A DNA stretch of 64,000 bases from positions 1,104,893 through 1,168,892 of the forward strand of contig JALPQD010000054.1 of the NCBI GenBank assembly GCA_023101885.1, read 5' to 3'. This stretch comes from Typhlomys cinereus (taxonomy: Eukaryota; Chordata; Mammalia; Rodentia; Platacanthomyidae). The translations under genes and the position numbers were made by a program. Positions 33,226 to 45,480 of the stretch are shown one piece after another (the stretch's first letter is position 1; the number at the start of each line of letters is the position of its first letter). The notes below the pieces were generated by a model. That model was not told where the DNA came from and did no database searches. It worked only from the letters and a program-made list of their open reading frames with translations.

Positions 33226-35924
33226 TGTAGCCATTTCTTTTTTTTTTTTTTCTGCTCATACAAACATAATAGGAACCCCTGTCCCCTCCCTCCCTCCACC
33301 CCTCCTTGGACCTCCCTGTTCCCTCCCCGCTTTGTCCCTTCCTTTCCCCCTCCCTCCCTTTCTCCCAGTGCCCCCTTCCCCCCTCTCTGAAGCATCCTTT
33401 AATGAGTATATCAAACTTTCTTCTGGGTCCTCCTCTCTGATGAGGTGTAAGGACTCAGTGGCATTTCCTAGAACTCTTTCTTGCGTTCCCCTTAAGCATA
33501 GGAACACTATTGTGACTGTTAATCCCTTGCTTCTAAGAATCCTAGTGCCTTTAGTCCATGCTAGAATTTGAGGGGTTAACAATATTTTGGTCATTGAGCA
33601 GATCATGCAGAGTCCTGTTATAATTGCTTCGGCTCTAACTTGTGTGGAGTATCTTGCATATCATGACTCCTCCCATCCTTGTGCTCTTACAATCTTACTG
33701 CCCCCTCTTCCTCAAATTTCCCCGAGCTTCAGGATGGGGAGAGATTAGGCAGGCCCGATTCCAGGTGGTTGTTATAGAGTCACTGATGTTCTGAATTATG
33801 GTTTGTTGATGATTTTTTTTTTTCAGCTTTGCTGTTCCTGCAATGCCCTTGGTTCCATCCTGATGGGTATTGGATGTCCACCCTCTGGCCAGAGATAAAA
33901 AGCTGTTAAATTAGAGTCTTGTTATAAGAGTCTATTCAAAGGTAGATGGAATAGAAGTAGGAGACTGCGGTGAGAGAGGGGTCAATCACCCATTTGCAAA
34001 ATGGTTATCTTCTATCTGGCAGCCTATATGCCCTCCCCTTCTAGTAAGAGCATACCCCATCAGTTGGAAATGATCAGGAAGGAAAGTCTGTGAACTTAAT
34101 CAGATGTCTCATTACTTACTTGCAGTCCTTGATGCAGTCCTATTTTCTCTGCTGTAACTTGGTTCCCTCTGTTTCTTGTGGGGCCCTCCTTCCCCATCCC
34201 TCCTGTTTATAATCTTTACAATTACTGTATTACAGAGATTTGTCTTTGAGTGTCTCTAAGTGAGTTTGGTACTAGGATCCACCTATTAGGGAGTACATAC
34301 GGCGCTTAATTTTCCATGTCTGGGATACTTCACTCAATATAATTGTTTCTAATTCCATCCATTTCCCAGCAAATTGCATTAAATCATCATTTTTGATGGC
34401 TGAGTAGTATTCCATTGTATAAATGTACCATATTTTCCTTATCCATTCATCAACTGTTGGACATTTGGGCTGATTCCATGACTTTGCTATTGTTAACAGT
34501 GTTACTATGAACATTGTCATGCTTGTGCTATCGAGGTGAATTTTTGCTGATGGGGGGTTATTCCCAAAAGTGGAATAGCAGGGTCATATGGCATTTCGAT
34601 CTTTAATTTCTTTAAGAATCGCCAGACAGCTCACCAGAGTGGTTGTATGAGCCTGCACTCCCACCAGCAATGTAAGAGAGTTCCCCTCTCTCCACATCCT
34701 CTCCAGCATTTGTTGTTGTTTGTATTGTGGATTTTTGCCATCCTGACAGGGGTGAGATGATATCTCAGGGAGGTTTTGATTTGCATTTCCCTGATGGCTA
34801 AGGGTGTGGAGCATTTTTTAAGATATTTGTTAGACATTTTAATTTCATCCCTGGTAAAGTTTCTTTTAAGTTCCAAGGCCCATTTTTTAATTGGGCCATT
34901 GTTTTCCTTGGTGTTTAGTTTTCTAAGTTCTTTGTGCTCTCTGGATAGTAGAGCTCTATCAGATATGTGGTTAGTGAAGATTTTCTCCCATTCTGTGGGT
35001 TGCCTTTGTGCTCGAGTTACAATCTCTTTATCTGAACAGAAACTCTTTAATTTCACAAGATACCATCTGTTGAGTGTTGGTTGTAGTGACTGTGCTATTG
35101 GATGTCCGTTTAGGAACTGTTGGCCTAGCCCAGTCTGCTCGAGGGAGTTCCCTACCCTTTCAACTATGGTTTTAATAGTCTCTGGCCTTATATTGAGGTC
35201 CTTGATGCATTTGGAGTTAATTCTTGTACATGGTGACAAGTGCGGGTCCAGTTTTAATCTTCTGCATGTGGAGATCCAGTTTTGCCAGCACCATTTGTTG
35301 AAGATGCTGTTCTTTTGCCATTGGATTTTTTGGGCCCCTTTGTCAAAGACCAAATGGCTGTAGTTGTGTGGGCTTATATCTGGGTCTTCAATCCTTATCC
35401 ATTGATCTGTGTGTCTATTTTGGAGCCAATACCAGGCAGTTTTTATGGATTTGTAGTATAGACTAAGGTTTGGTATGGTGATACCTCCAGCAGTGTTTTT
35501 GTTACTCAAGATTGTCTTTGCTATCCTGGGTCTTTTGTGCCTCCATATGAATTTTGAGATTGTTTGGTCAACTTCTTTAAAGAATTGCTTTGGGATTTTA
35601 ATTGGTATAGCGTTGAATTTGTATATTGCCTTTGGTAGGGTGGTCATTTTTACGATGTTGATTCTGCCAATCCAGGAACATGGGAAGTCTTTCCACCTTC
35701 TGGTGTCTTCTGCAATTTCTTTCTTTATGGGTTTAAAGTTTTCATTATAGAGGTCTCTTACTTCCTTGGTTAGGTTTATATCAAGATATTTCATTTTTTT
35801 AGGGGCTACAGTAAATGGGATTGTTTCTCTCAGGGCTTTTTCACTTCTTTCATTCTGGGCATATAGGAAGGCCACTGATTTTTGTACATTTATTTTGTAT
35901 CCTGCCACCTGTAGCCATTTCTTT
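33226..35924 (-). mobile_element. LINE-1, 5'-truncated (2.7 kb) with TSD
   Basis: Insert 33241-35909: 3' UTR (33241-34274) and the C-terminal part of ORF2 (34275-35909). The break is just after the reverse transcriptase core, near [10 protein letters not shown]. The 15-bp duplication tgtagccatttcttt is at 33226-33240 and 35910-35924. ORF2 stays open for about 425 codons, then is shifted near 34630 and again near 34525; it ends YSLIGGS. It inserted 27 bp from the preceding LINE-1 fragment. Confidence 0.93.
34275..35909 (-). pseudogene. LINE-1 ORF2 C-terminal remnant
   Basis: Visible parts are the thumb and C-terminal region: [34 protein letters not shown], and the cysteine-rich stretch [18 protein letters not shown]. 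At least two frameshifts break it. The endonuclease and RT active-site parts are missing because the copy is 5'-truncated. An open frame continues past the 5' break into flanking DNA, which is meaningless. Confidence 0.9.
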
Positions 35925-37966
35925 AGGGAGTCTCTTTCCCCTCCATCTCTGGCTTTGAACAAGTAATTCGAAGGAGAAATAGAGATCATCCTTGGCTAAT
36001 TGGGGCTTATTGGGAAATACCTTTTTGAAAAATGAAAGATACTAAAAAGAAAAACACACCCAAATCTCCCAAATGTGCTGATCATGCTACTTTAACAGCA
36101 GAACTGCCTCTGAACCGAAGAGGAATCATGCACAGGTTGAGAGACCAGTTCAAGTGCTGCCATTGAACTTAAACTATTGGTTAAGTAAACTAAAATGGAT
36201 ATTGAGAAGATCTGATCAGATAAAACCATTCACCCGTGTTAGCATGCCTGTGTTAATGCAGTTACATTTGTAAAAGGCGGAATTTAAAAAAAAATTCTAT
36301 GTAACAGCACTCTAGCCTGCTTATTTATAGTTTTCCTTTCTGTGGTTTCATTGCCTATAGTCAAACATGGTTTGAAAATGTTCATAGATCATTCCAGAAA
36401 CACATAATTCACCAATTCATCAGTTCTGGGAAGTGTGATGAAATCATAATTATCATTCTGGGAAGTGTGATGAAATCATAAATATATATTCTCTGAGAGG
36501 AAGGAAAGAAAAGCTAGAGAAAGGAAGGGGAAGAGAGAGAAAGAGAGAATTCTCACTTTTATTATAGCATATTGCTATAGAGAAAATGCAGGATACATGC
36601 ATTTGGTTCTGTCTGAAGTTTGAGACTTGCATAAGTGATCCTGAAATATGTTCTTGTTGAGAACTGGGTGTGTGTATATGTGTATATGTGGGATAGATGC
36701 AGCTTATGAGAAGTAGCCAAGAAACTCATACTGATGTAACAGATTTTTTTTCCTAAGACAACTGCATATTTGAAACGAAACACTTTCTTTACTTTGCCAC
36801 TCTGACCGCCTTGTTGAAGTCCAGCCAGCCCCTGGAATTCTTCAGCAGAGGCCCTGAACCACCTCTGATTTGGAGCTGCTCAAGACACATCAAATAAGGG
36901 CTTTCAACATTTTACAGTGCCTTGGTGTGAGAGGTAGATACAGGTGTCAATTTGACGACTCAGCTGTGAAGAATCAATAGTTTGATAGTTAAGGTCCTTG
37001 AAGAAGCCTGCTGAGATGGTCTAGTTGATATCGAAGACCCAGCCCATAGTACCTTTAAGTACAGAGCAAAGGAAAGCAAGAAAGAGGAGCTCCACTCTCT
37101 TTCCCACCCTTCCCTCCTCTTCCTTCCCTCCTCCCTTTCCCCCTGTCTGGGACTGGCCAGCTCATTTTTCCTGCCATTCTTCGCTGGCATTGGAGCCCTG
37201 CTTCTTTGACCTTCCAGCATAGCTGGTGATGTGCTTTGAAAACCTTCTGTTTTATCCTTAGCTAGCCACAATATGAACTTTCCTTTTTAATGATGGTTAT
37301 AGTCACAAGCTGGGTGATCTCCTGGCAACTTTCTAGTCACTTTTCTTGTAGGAAGAAAAAGACAGAAGAAAACAGGATAAGGAGGAGCAACAGAAGCGAG
37401 GAAGTAAGGAATTCACAAGAATTCCCAGTAAATTTCTTCTTAGGATCCCCTGGGCACGTCAATGCCTCTCAACAAGGGATGCTAGGAAATAACATCTTTC
37501 TGGAATTTTCCCTTAGGTGAATGGCGTTTCTTTTTATAAATTATAATTTATAAATTAAATGGTCATTTATAAATTATATGGTCATCTGTGGTTCCTTTAC
37601 ACACATCTACCTTTTAACATTTATAGGTAGGCAATCCTAAACAATATTACAGCAGACTACTCTCAGAAACAAATGTTCTGAATTCTGAACCACTGTGTGA
37701 CTCAGGGGCGGATTCCCCCACCCATCCCCATGACTCTGTGTTGTCTTTTGTCTTGAACAGTCAGAACCTCATGGCTGTGTCCCAGCCTCTGCTTTTTACA
37801 GGATCACATAATGGCTAAAAACAAGAAAGGCGTCTTTTCCCTGGGATACTTTTCTGCCATCTGCTGGACAATTGCTGTAAAATGTGCACCAATCCTTGAT
37901 GGTTGGAAAGAAATGAAACCTCTTAGATTCGTGGAATTGCCTCTTCAGGGTCTTGTGTGATGGTGC

Positions 37967-38019
<53 letters not shown>

Positions 38020-38078
38020 ATATATACACAATACTCATGTTATTCCTATGGAGTATTGCTATATATTAAGTAAATTAT
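35925..38078. other. Intergenic sequence with R2 fragment and microsatellites
   Basis: No exon recognised. 36427-36482 contains a tandem pair of tctgggaagtgtgatgaaat. 36930-37040 is a fragment of repeat R2 in the 14590 orientation. A (TG)n block spans 37969-38018. Confidence 0.45.
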
Positions 38079-38560
38079 TTGTATTCTGTAGACATAGAAG
38101 GAGATGCTGAGAAGTTAAGCATGTTGTTCAAGAACAGTCATTGCACATGTGAAGTAAATGGAGACACTTCGGGAGGATGGCTGTACATGGATATGGCCTG
38201 CAGGTGGGACATCTGTGGGTTCTCTGAGCCCACCCTGAGCTTCAGGATGTACAAGAACAGGGGAAATTGCTGCGACAGAGACATATGTCAATGCTCACAG
38301 CAGCGAAGCTGAGCTCTGAGACCAGATGTGAACACACTAGGGGGCTTCAGTGGGTACAGATGCAGATGTGATGTTCTGATTTTCAGTCATGTATGTGGGG
38401 GCTTCTGCTACTACTGCCCCAAGCCAGCGCCAGCATTGCTCCCTCTGCATGTCATCAGAGAGTGTCACCTGCTACATCTCAAGTTGCCTCTCAAATGTGG
38501 AAGAACAGTCCTGGTGCTCAAACATGGGGTAAGGTGAGAAATGAAAACTTGGAAGATAGA
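38079..38560. other. Unclassified GC-richer segment, cysteine-rich frames
   Basis: A stretch of more balanced base composition in AT-rich surroundings. Plus-strand frames give short cysteine-rich peptides (for example GGWLYMDMACRWDICGF), broken by a stop at 38310, and GTAAGG at 38529 could act as a donor. I do not recognise a protein family. It may be a decayed repeat or pseudogene. Confidence 0.3.
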
Positions 38561-38908
38561 AATAATACATTTTTATGAAGTCCACCTTTCATTACTTTCG
38601 ATATGTTTGAGAAGCACTCCACTAATTGCTTAATGTGAAATATTTCTTGGACTGAATGCTTTCCACCTGCTGATCCAGTGTAACAGTACCCTGGGTTTTA
38701 TGACTTACGCATGTGGCATTTGGTCCTGAAAAGAGAAATTACTGTTTGTCTTTACAGGGGCTAACGTGGATCACGAAGATGAGATGAAGATAGAAGGTCA
38801 AACAAGAAACACACACACACACACACCCCTAGGTACTGGTAGCTCAGGGACTTTGATAGGCTACGGAACTGTATGAAATGGTACATTACATAATGAGAAA
38901 GCAGGTTT

Positions 38909-39150
38909 ATGCATGCTCAGGAAACATATCTTTTTAAATATTTATTTGAGAGAGGAAGACAGAGAGGGAGAGAGAAGAAGAGGGAGAGGTAGGAAGAGTG
39001 AAAGGGAGAGGGAGGGAGAATGCATTATGGCACACACACATGGAATTCAGAAGACAAGTTCTGAAAGTCAGTTCTCTTCCTCCACCTCCGGGTTTTGAAC
39101 TTAGGTTCCCAAGTTTTCAAATCGGTGCCCACCCTGAGCCATCTTACTGA
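38909..39150 (-). mobile_element. Older B2-like SINE variant
   Basis: Starts ctttttaaatatttatttga, followed by a GAGAGG-rich block and gggttttgaacttaggttcc, and ends ctgagccatcttactgatcc, a reversed tRNA-type head. The layout is reminiscent of the abundant jerboa SINE, but the copy is heavily mutated. Confidence 0.55.
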
Positions 39151-40190
39151 TCCAAGACACTAGCTTTCTTCCTAAAAATCCAAGTGACATAATTACTCTC
39201 TGCATTTATTCAGACCTGGCCTTTTCCACAGCCCAAAGCCACTGCTCCTGTGAATTCATGATTGACACAGCTGTGCCATGCTCAGAAGAAGGCATTTCAC
39301 AGCCCTTTTCGTATCATTCTTCAGTTTCGTTCTTATGCCTCTTCCTTCCACAGCGGCTTCAGAAGCTAAATAGAGCCAAAGGGCTCTTATTATCAGTATC
39401 TTATACAGCCATGTGTCTCTGTATTCACCTCCATAAACTGAGAGGAGAATCTTTTCTGATTGAGGCTGAGAGATGTAGCCTTCGTGTACAAATACAGATA
39501 TTAAAAGGTAATTTGATGCTATGTCAATGTGGATAAACGACATTAATGTGTATTCCCCTAGGATCTTCAAGTCATGGGATTTTGACCAGGTTATAGTATC
39601 AGGCACAAATCCCCTCTTAGAAAGCAGATCTCAGATTCAATCAGAGCGTACTTGGCTGCACCACGGTTGCAGCGTACAACAGTCTTGCCATTATTGAATT
39701 TCATGAAGCTCATATCTGTGCAAGGTCATTTATGCCTTTATTCCCCATCAGCTTACATAGCGCACTCTAGCACCATGAAAGCTAACAGTCAGGAAGGATG
39801 TGCTGTCTTTGGCAAAATGGTTTTATCAGCTAGTTCTGGTAGACGTCCAAGTAAAATTGCAATAGCCTGTGTTTTTTTTGGGGGGGGGAGGAATAATGGG
39901 GCTTCCCTGATGAATCACTCCTGTGTGGAATAGAATACCTTGATCCTACTGTAGTCTTTGCTGAATGATCTTTTCTTTCTAGGACCAGAATTAGTTAGAC
40001 ATGTAGAAATACACGTTTGAATTCTATTTCATGCTTTTTCTTTAAATTGGGTTACAAGTATGATTCTACAGTCCCTTCTTTTGACTTTTAGTTAACCCTT
40101 CTCCTTGTCCCTCTTGTCTCCCATCTCCTATCTTCCTCCCTGTTTGTGTTTTTCCACCTCTATTTTATTTTGTACTAGTGTATCTACTTT
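39151..40190. other. Intergenic sequence
   Basis: No gene seen. A homopolymer junction (T8G9) is at 39871-39887. The end (40040-40190) is pyrimidine-rich like a reversed LINE-1 3' UTR. Confidence 0.35.
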
Positions 40191-40191
40191 C

Positions 40192-40213
40192 TTTTTTATA
40201 TTTGTGTGTGTGT

Positions 40214-40247
<34 letters not shown>

Positions 40248-40478
40248 CAGAGGGCACTGTGTATCCTTGTGGAGGACCAAGGGTGACTTTGGGAATCATC
40301 CTGAATCGCTTCTACCTCCTACTTGCTTTGCTCTGGGATTTCCCAGGGTCCGCCCACCAGGGCTGGGTGCAAGTTGCCATTGTTTCCGCCTGGCATTCTT
40401 ACATGGGACTTGGGATCTGAACTCGGGACCTTCTGCTTGCAAGACAGAGTCTTAATCCCTGAGCTACCTCTCCAGCCC
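40192..40478 (-). mobile_element. B2-like SINE, older subfamily
   Basis: Reverse orientation: (TG)n at 40204-40247, gaggaccaagggtgactttg, cctggcattcttacatggga, and head ctacctctccagccc. No clear target duplication. Confidence 0.85.
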
Positions 40479-41550
40479 AAATCTCTTCTTTCTTCAAGCA
40501 CAAAAACCTGATTGTTGACAAAGCAAAGGCAAATTACAGTGATATAAATCTTTGTAATATCTTTAACAAACAATAAGAAAAAGAAAGAGTGGCTAAATAA
40601 ATAATTGGGCAAAGAACATGGTCTGACATTTCAACTGAAAAAAGAAATAGGTATGAACTTATTCATGAAAATGGGTTTGAAAGAAAATATATAAGAGGAA
40701 GCAAATGACAGTGTGTTTTCAAATGGAAAAGAAGACTGCTGACAGAGAAAGACTCTTAAGCACCCCAAGAGGAATATTCACGATGTGGAAATTTCCTGTG
40801 TGAAGGAAGCTGAGACAGGGCACGCAACTGTGAGGATCTTTGCAAGGTCAGCAGGCAGACGCTGGAGTCCAGGTTCCCAGGGGGCAGATGTGATAGCTGT
40901 CACGCATGTGGTCAGTTAGAGGTCGGTGGTGAAGCTGGTGCCTAGCTGAGGTCTGTTTGTGTTGCACAGGGCACATAATAAACACACCCATGCTGCAGTT
41001 TCTCTGCACGCCCTTGGTAAATGTATTCAGAGCTTCAGAGATGGTCAAGCAAGAAAGACCGCCCGATGACAAGGTGGACTCATGAATTACACATCTAGAA
41101 GTCTCTGCCCAAAAGCATGTCCTGAAATCTAGACTCAGAAAACCCAAATGTGAGAGCTCTCTTCTACCTGACCTTTGGATTCTTACATTGATTTTCAGAG
41201 CAATTATTAAAGCGACATCAGCGTTTGGGCCTGGGGCAGACCCTGTGATTAAGGCGGTCATTGGATACTCAGTCTGAGTATCTTGTCCAATACCTCAGAC
41301 TTTCTATGATGAAGAAATCCATTAGAGTATAGATCAGTTATATAGATTGAATCTGGCAAAAAAATTGCACAGGAAGTACTAATGTCAACCTAGTTGAGTC
41401 TCTAGTTTGGAATTTGAACAGCGTGACATTTTCATTGAGAACTCAGATGCTGGTTTAGTTTTCAGGTGACTTACAGGTAGGAGTCATAGCTTGTGGAATA
41501 AAAGCATCAAGATGGAAAAACATCCCCATGTAGACCTGACTGGGTCAGAT
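40479..41550. other. Intergenic sequence, no feature recognised
   Basis: Mixed-composition DNA without recognisable exon, RNA gene or repeat. Confidence 0.35.
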
Positions 41551-42110
41551 AAAAAGTTCTCAACCAGGGCTGGAGAGAAGGCTCAATGGGTTAAGACTTT
41601 GTCTTGCAAGTAGAAGGTCCTGAGTTTGGATGCCAGGTCCCAAGTAAAAAGTCCAGGTGGAGGGGCTGAAGTAGCTCAGGGGTTAAGTCTCTGCCTTGCA
41701 GGCAGGTGGAAGGCCCCAAGTTCAGATCTTAGACTCCACATATAGACACTGGGCAGAAGTGGGGGTGGCTTGCGTTTCTGGTCCTGGTAAGGCAGAGCCT
41801 GTGAATCCTGGGGCAGAGTAAACGAGGAGGTGGAGGCAGTCCATGGTGGTTCCCGAATTCATCTGTGGTTCTACACACACACACACACATACATGCACAC
41901 ACGCATACACGCACAATTGAATAAATAATAAATAATAATAAAAAAAACTAAAAAAAAAAAGGCCAGGTGGAAACGGTGGCAGCCTGCACTTCCAATCCTG
42001 GTGTGCGGAGTCTGGAAATCCCAGAGCGAAGCATGACGGAAGTAGAAGCAATCCAGGATGATCACTTTGGTCCTCCACAGGGACACACAGTGCCCTCACA
42101 CACACACACA

Positions 42111-42148
<38 letters not shown>

Positions 42149-42182
42149 GTAAATAAAATATTTTTAAAAAAGTTCTCAGCCC
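41551..42182 (+). mobile_element. Older B2-like SINE split by a younger one
   Basis: The outer SINE occupies 41567-41660 and 41971-42166 and is flanked by aaaaagttctcaacc (41551) and aaaaagttctcagcc (42167). The inner SINE is 41661-41955, same orientation, with flanking duplication aaaaagtccaggtgg / aaaaaggccaggtgg at 41646-41660 and 41956-41970. The inner one belongs to the cgtatagacgcc-type younger subfamily and ends in an ataataa tail. Confidence 0.9.
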
Positions 42183-42224
42183 AAGTTTTCAACTTGCTTT
42201 CATTCACTGTGGGATGGGACTAAA

Positions 42225-42645
42225 ATGCCACGGTTGTGATACCCAAGAACTCAGTGCAACACTGTCTTCCACTAGACCTCTACAATAACTGGTCTAGCAA
42301 TCTATTGCAATGGGACAGAGAATATCCCATCAGACATGACACTACCCTGAGGGATTGTATGGGACTGGCGCTAGACAAAAGAGGAGGAGCCTCCATATTC
42401 TATAATCTACTACTGGTGTTCCATTTGCATCTTGACAGGTGCCTAAGCTCTAACTAGTACAAGCATCTTACAGGTAACCTAGTTGCACATGAAGGGAGAC
42501 ATGGGAGAGGGAGGGAAAAAGGTGGGAGGAGAGAATGGTAAGGATGGGAAGGGATTAGGAAGGAATCCTGGGGCAGGGGTAGATAAGGGGCGATGAAAGC
42601 CACATAAATTCATAATTAATACAATATAAAAATATAAAAAGTTAG
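42225..42645 (+). mobile_element. LINE-1 3' UTR-like fragment (older family)
   Basis: Codes for nothing recognisable. A purine-rich run (gggagagggagggaaaaagg, 42507 onward) precedes an AT-rich end (tacaatataaaaatataaaa), typical of an older LINE-1 3' UTR. Confidence 0.45.
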
Positions 42646-42966
42646 TGTTTACAAGAGTTGGGTTTATTTGCTAGTTAACTGAGAGTAGAGGAGGAAGCAA
42701 ATAGTTCTTCAGATTTTACTGTCAGTTCTGAGTCATGACCCTGTTCCTGTCTGCCTTCTCTTCTAAGAAGGACTGATGTCAAAAACATTGGTCCTGCTGT
42801 TAACTGTTTACATCTTTGTGTTTCCTCCTCTTTCCTGCTTTCCCCACAAAGCCTCTGATACTGGCTTAGGCTTTTCCATACTTCTAGAACCATTATCTTT
42901 CTTCTTTGAGTCATTATGAATTCCATCCTTTTTTAATCTTATATATGGTAATTCAAGTCTGTCTTT

Positions 42967-44530
42967 TTTTTATAACATTTTTTATTATTATTTCTGCTCA
43001 TACAAACTTAATAGGTACACCGGTTCCCTCCCTCCCTACTCTTCCCCCGTCCCCCTTTTCTCCCCCTCCCCTCTCCCCTCCCTCCCCATTCCCCAGTGCC
43101 CCCCCCCCCATTCCCCGGAGAATCCTTTAATGTGCGTGCCAGACTCTCCTCTGGGCCCTCCTCTCTGATGATGTACAAGGACCCAGTGGCATTTCCCTGA
43201 ACCCTTTCCTGTGTTCCCCTTAAGCATAGGAACACTACTATGGCTGTCAATTCCTTGCCTCCAAGGATCTTGGGGCCTTTAGCAAATGCTAGACTTATGG
43301 GGTCAATAGTGTGTGGGACATTGCACAGGGCATGCAAAGTCCAATTAAGATTGCTTTGGCCCTAACTTGTGTGGAGTATCTCACATATCATTGCTCCTCC
43401 CATTCTTGTGCTCTTAACAATCTTACCACCCCCTCTTCCGCAAATTACCCTGAGCTTCAGGATGGGGAGAGATTAGGCTGGCCTAGTTCTAGGTGGTTGA
43501 TATAGAGTCTCTGAAGTTCTGGATTATGGTTCGTTGATTTTCTTTTGCAGTTTTGCTGCTCCTGCAATGCCCTTTACTCCATCCTGATGGGTATTGTATT
43601 TCACCTCCTGGCCAGAGATAAAAAGCTGTTAAACTAGAGTCTTGTTATAAGAGTATATTCAAAGGTAGATATAATAAAAGTAGGAAACCACAGTGAGGAA
43701 GGGGTCAATCACCATTTGCAAAATGGTTACTTTTTATCTGCCGGACTATATGCCTTCCCCTCCTGGTGAGATCATACCCCCTCAGTTGTAAATGATCAGG
43801 AACGAAAGTCTGTGAACTTAGCCAGATGTCTCATTACTTACTTGCAGTCCTTGATGGAGGCCTATTTTCTCTGCTGTAACATGGTCCCCTCTCTCCTTGT
43901 TTCTGGTGTGGCCCTCCAACCCCATCCCTCCTGTTTGTAATCCTTGCAATTACTGTATTACAGAGATTTATCTTTGAGTGTCTCTAGGTGGGCTGGGTGG
44001 GTTTGGTACTAGGAGCCACCTATTAGGGAGTACATATGGCGCTTAATTTTCTGGGTCTGGGATACTTCACTCAATATAATTGTTTCTAATGACATCCATT
44101 TCCCGGCAAATTCCAGTAATTCATCATTTTTGATGGCTGAGTAGTACTCCATTGTATAGATGTACCACAGTTTCCTTATCCACTCGTCAACTGTTGGACA
44201 TTTGGGTTGATTCCATGACTTTACTATTGTAAACAGTGCTGCTATGAACATGGTTGTACTTCTGCTATCGAGGTGAATTTTTGCTGTATGTGGGGTTATT
44301 CCCAAAAGTGGAATAGCAGGGTCAAATGGCATTTCAATCTTTAATTTCTTTAAGAATCTCCAGGCACTCGCCAGAGTGGTTGTATGAGCCTGCATTCCCA
44401 CCAGCAATGTAGGAGAGTTCCCCTGTCTCCACATCCTCTCCAGCATTTGTTGTTTGTATTGTGGATTTTTGCCATCCTGACCGGGGTGAGATGATATCTC
44501 AGGGAAGTTTTGATTTGCATTTCCCTGAGT
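42967..44530 (-). mobile_element. LINE-1, 5'-truncated (1.56 kb)
   Basis: Reversed 3' UTR (42967-44016) plus the last about 170 codons of ORF2, ending YSLIGGS. Contains KCPTVDEWIRKLWYIYTMEY. One frameshift lies near 44370. The 5' break lies at about 44530 and no convincing target duplication was found. Confidence 0.88.
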
Positions 44531-45197
44531 TGCCTTTCTATCATCTATGTTTCCATTGACCAAATACCTCCTTGCATTAGTCCTTATAATTCTGCTATAA
44601 AACACTGTTAGTCGCATATTATAAACAATGTATACATGTACACATGATTCACTTATGTATTGTTTTAATGCATCACATGATAAAAAGAGTGGATCCAGTT
44701 CTAGGGTTTTACATTATAGCTCACTTTCATCCATACTGCTGGGCAAATATTTTCTCTGTGACATATTTCCTTATATCATCTTATCTTTTTAGACCCTCTT
44801 GATGTTTTTTCTGTTCTTGCTACTGAACTGATCCAATTTGATTTAAACTTGTATGGAACGAATGCTCCTGGAATTACAGCCAGAAAACTTAGTGTTAAAT
44901 CCTGAATTCTGTATTTATTAATCTTTTAAAAACAATTTTGCCAAAGTTAGGAAACATTTTAAGTGACCCTTGGTTGTCCCTCTCTGAACCTGTGGTGTAT
45001 TCACAAAGGCGTCCCTGCTTATGTCAATTCTTTTTCCTTCAGATGCAAAGTTAAAATCATGATGGTTGTCATTGAGAAGTTGTTTAAGTAAGGTTCACAT
45101 TCTCAAAGTTCTTATAACACACCAGAGAGATGACATATATACAGCGCCAATATAGAGGGAGAAGGAGAAAAAGAAGACTGAAGGGAAAGGAAGAGAG

Positions 45198-45229
<32 letters not shown>

Positions 45230-45480
45230 TACGGAGATTTTCATATAAAGTCTGTTACAGTGAAATTGATTCTTGGAGGAAAAAAGTGACTTCTGTACCA
45301 GGAGTGATGGATATCAATAATCAATCCAGTTTCCCTGGCCCCATTTCTCTTTTCTCTGATCTCTTTTATTCCCCACTGCCTTTATTGCAGTATTATAAAA
45401 AAACTTTCCATTTTGGCAATATTTTACAACATACTTAGCTTCATGGATTAGGAAGGAGATGAGAACTAAAAGGAAAAATT
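44531..45480. other. Intergenic AT-rich sequence
   Basis: No exon recognised. A (GA)n run at 45199-45230 is the only marked feature. Confidence 0.4.

Noticed and set aside
34631..35989. A 452-codon open frame, the longest in the window
   Set aside because: It is the C-terminal part of a LINE-1 ORF2 in a 5'-truncated insertion; its first codons lie in flanking DNA beyond the target duplication.
41551..42182. Tandem similarity suggesting a CRISPR-like or minisatellite array
   Set aside because: Explained fully by one SINE inserted into another; no regular spacers.
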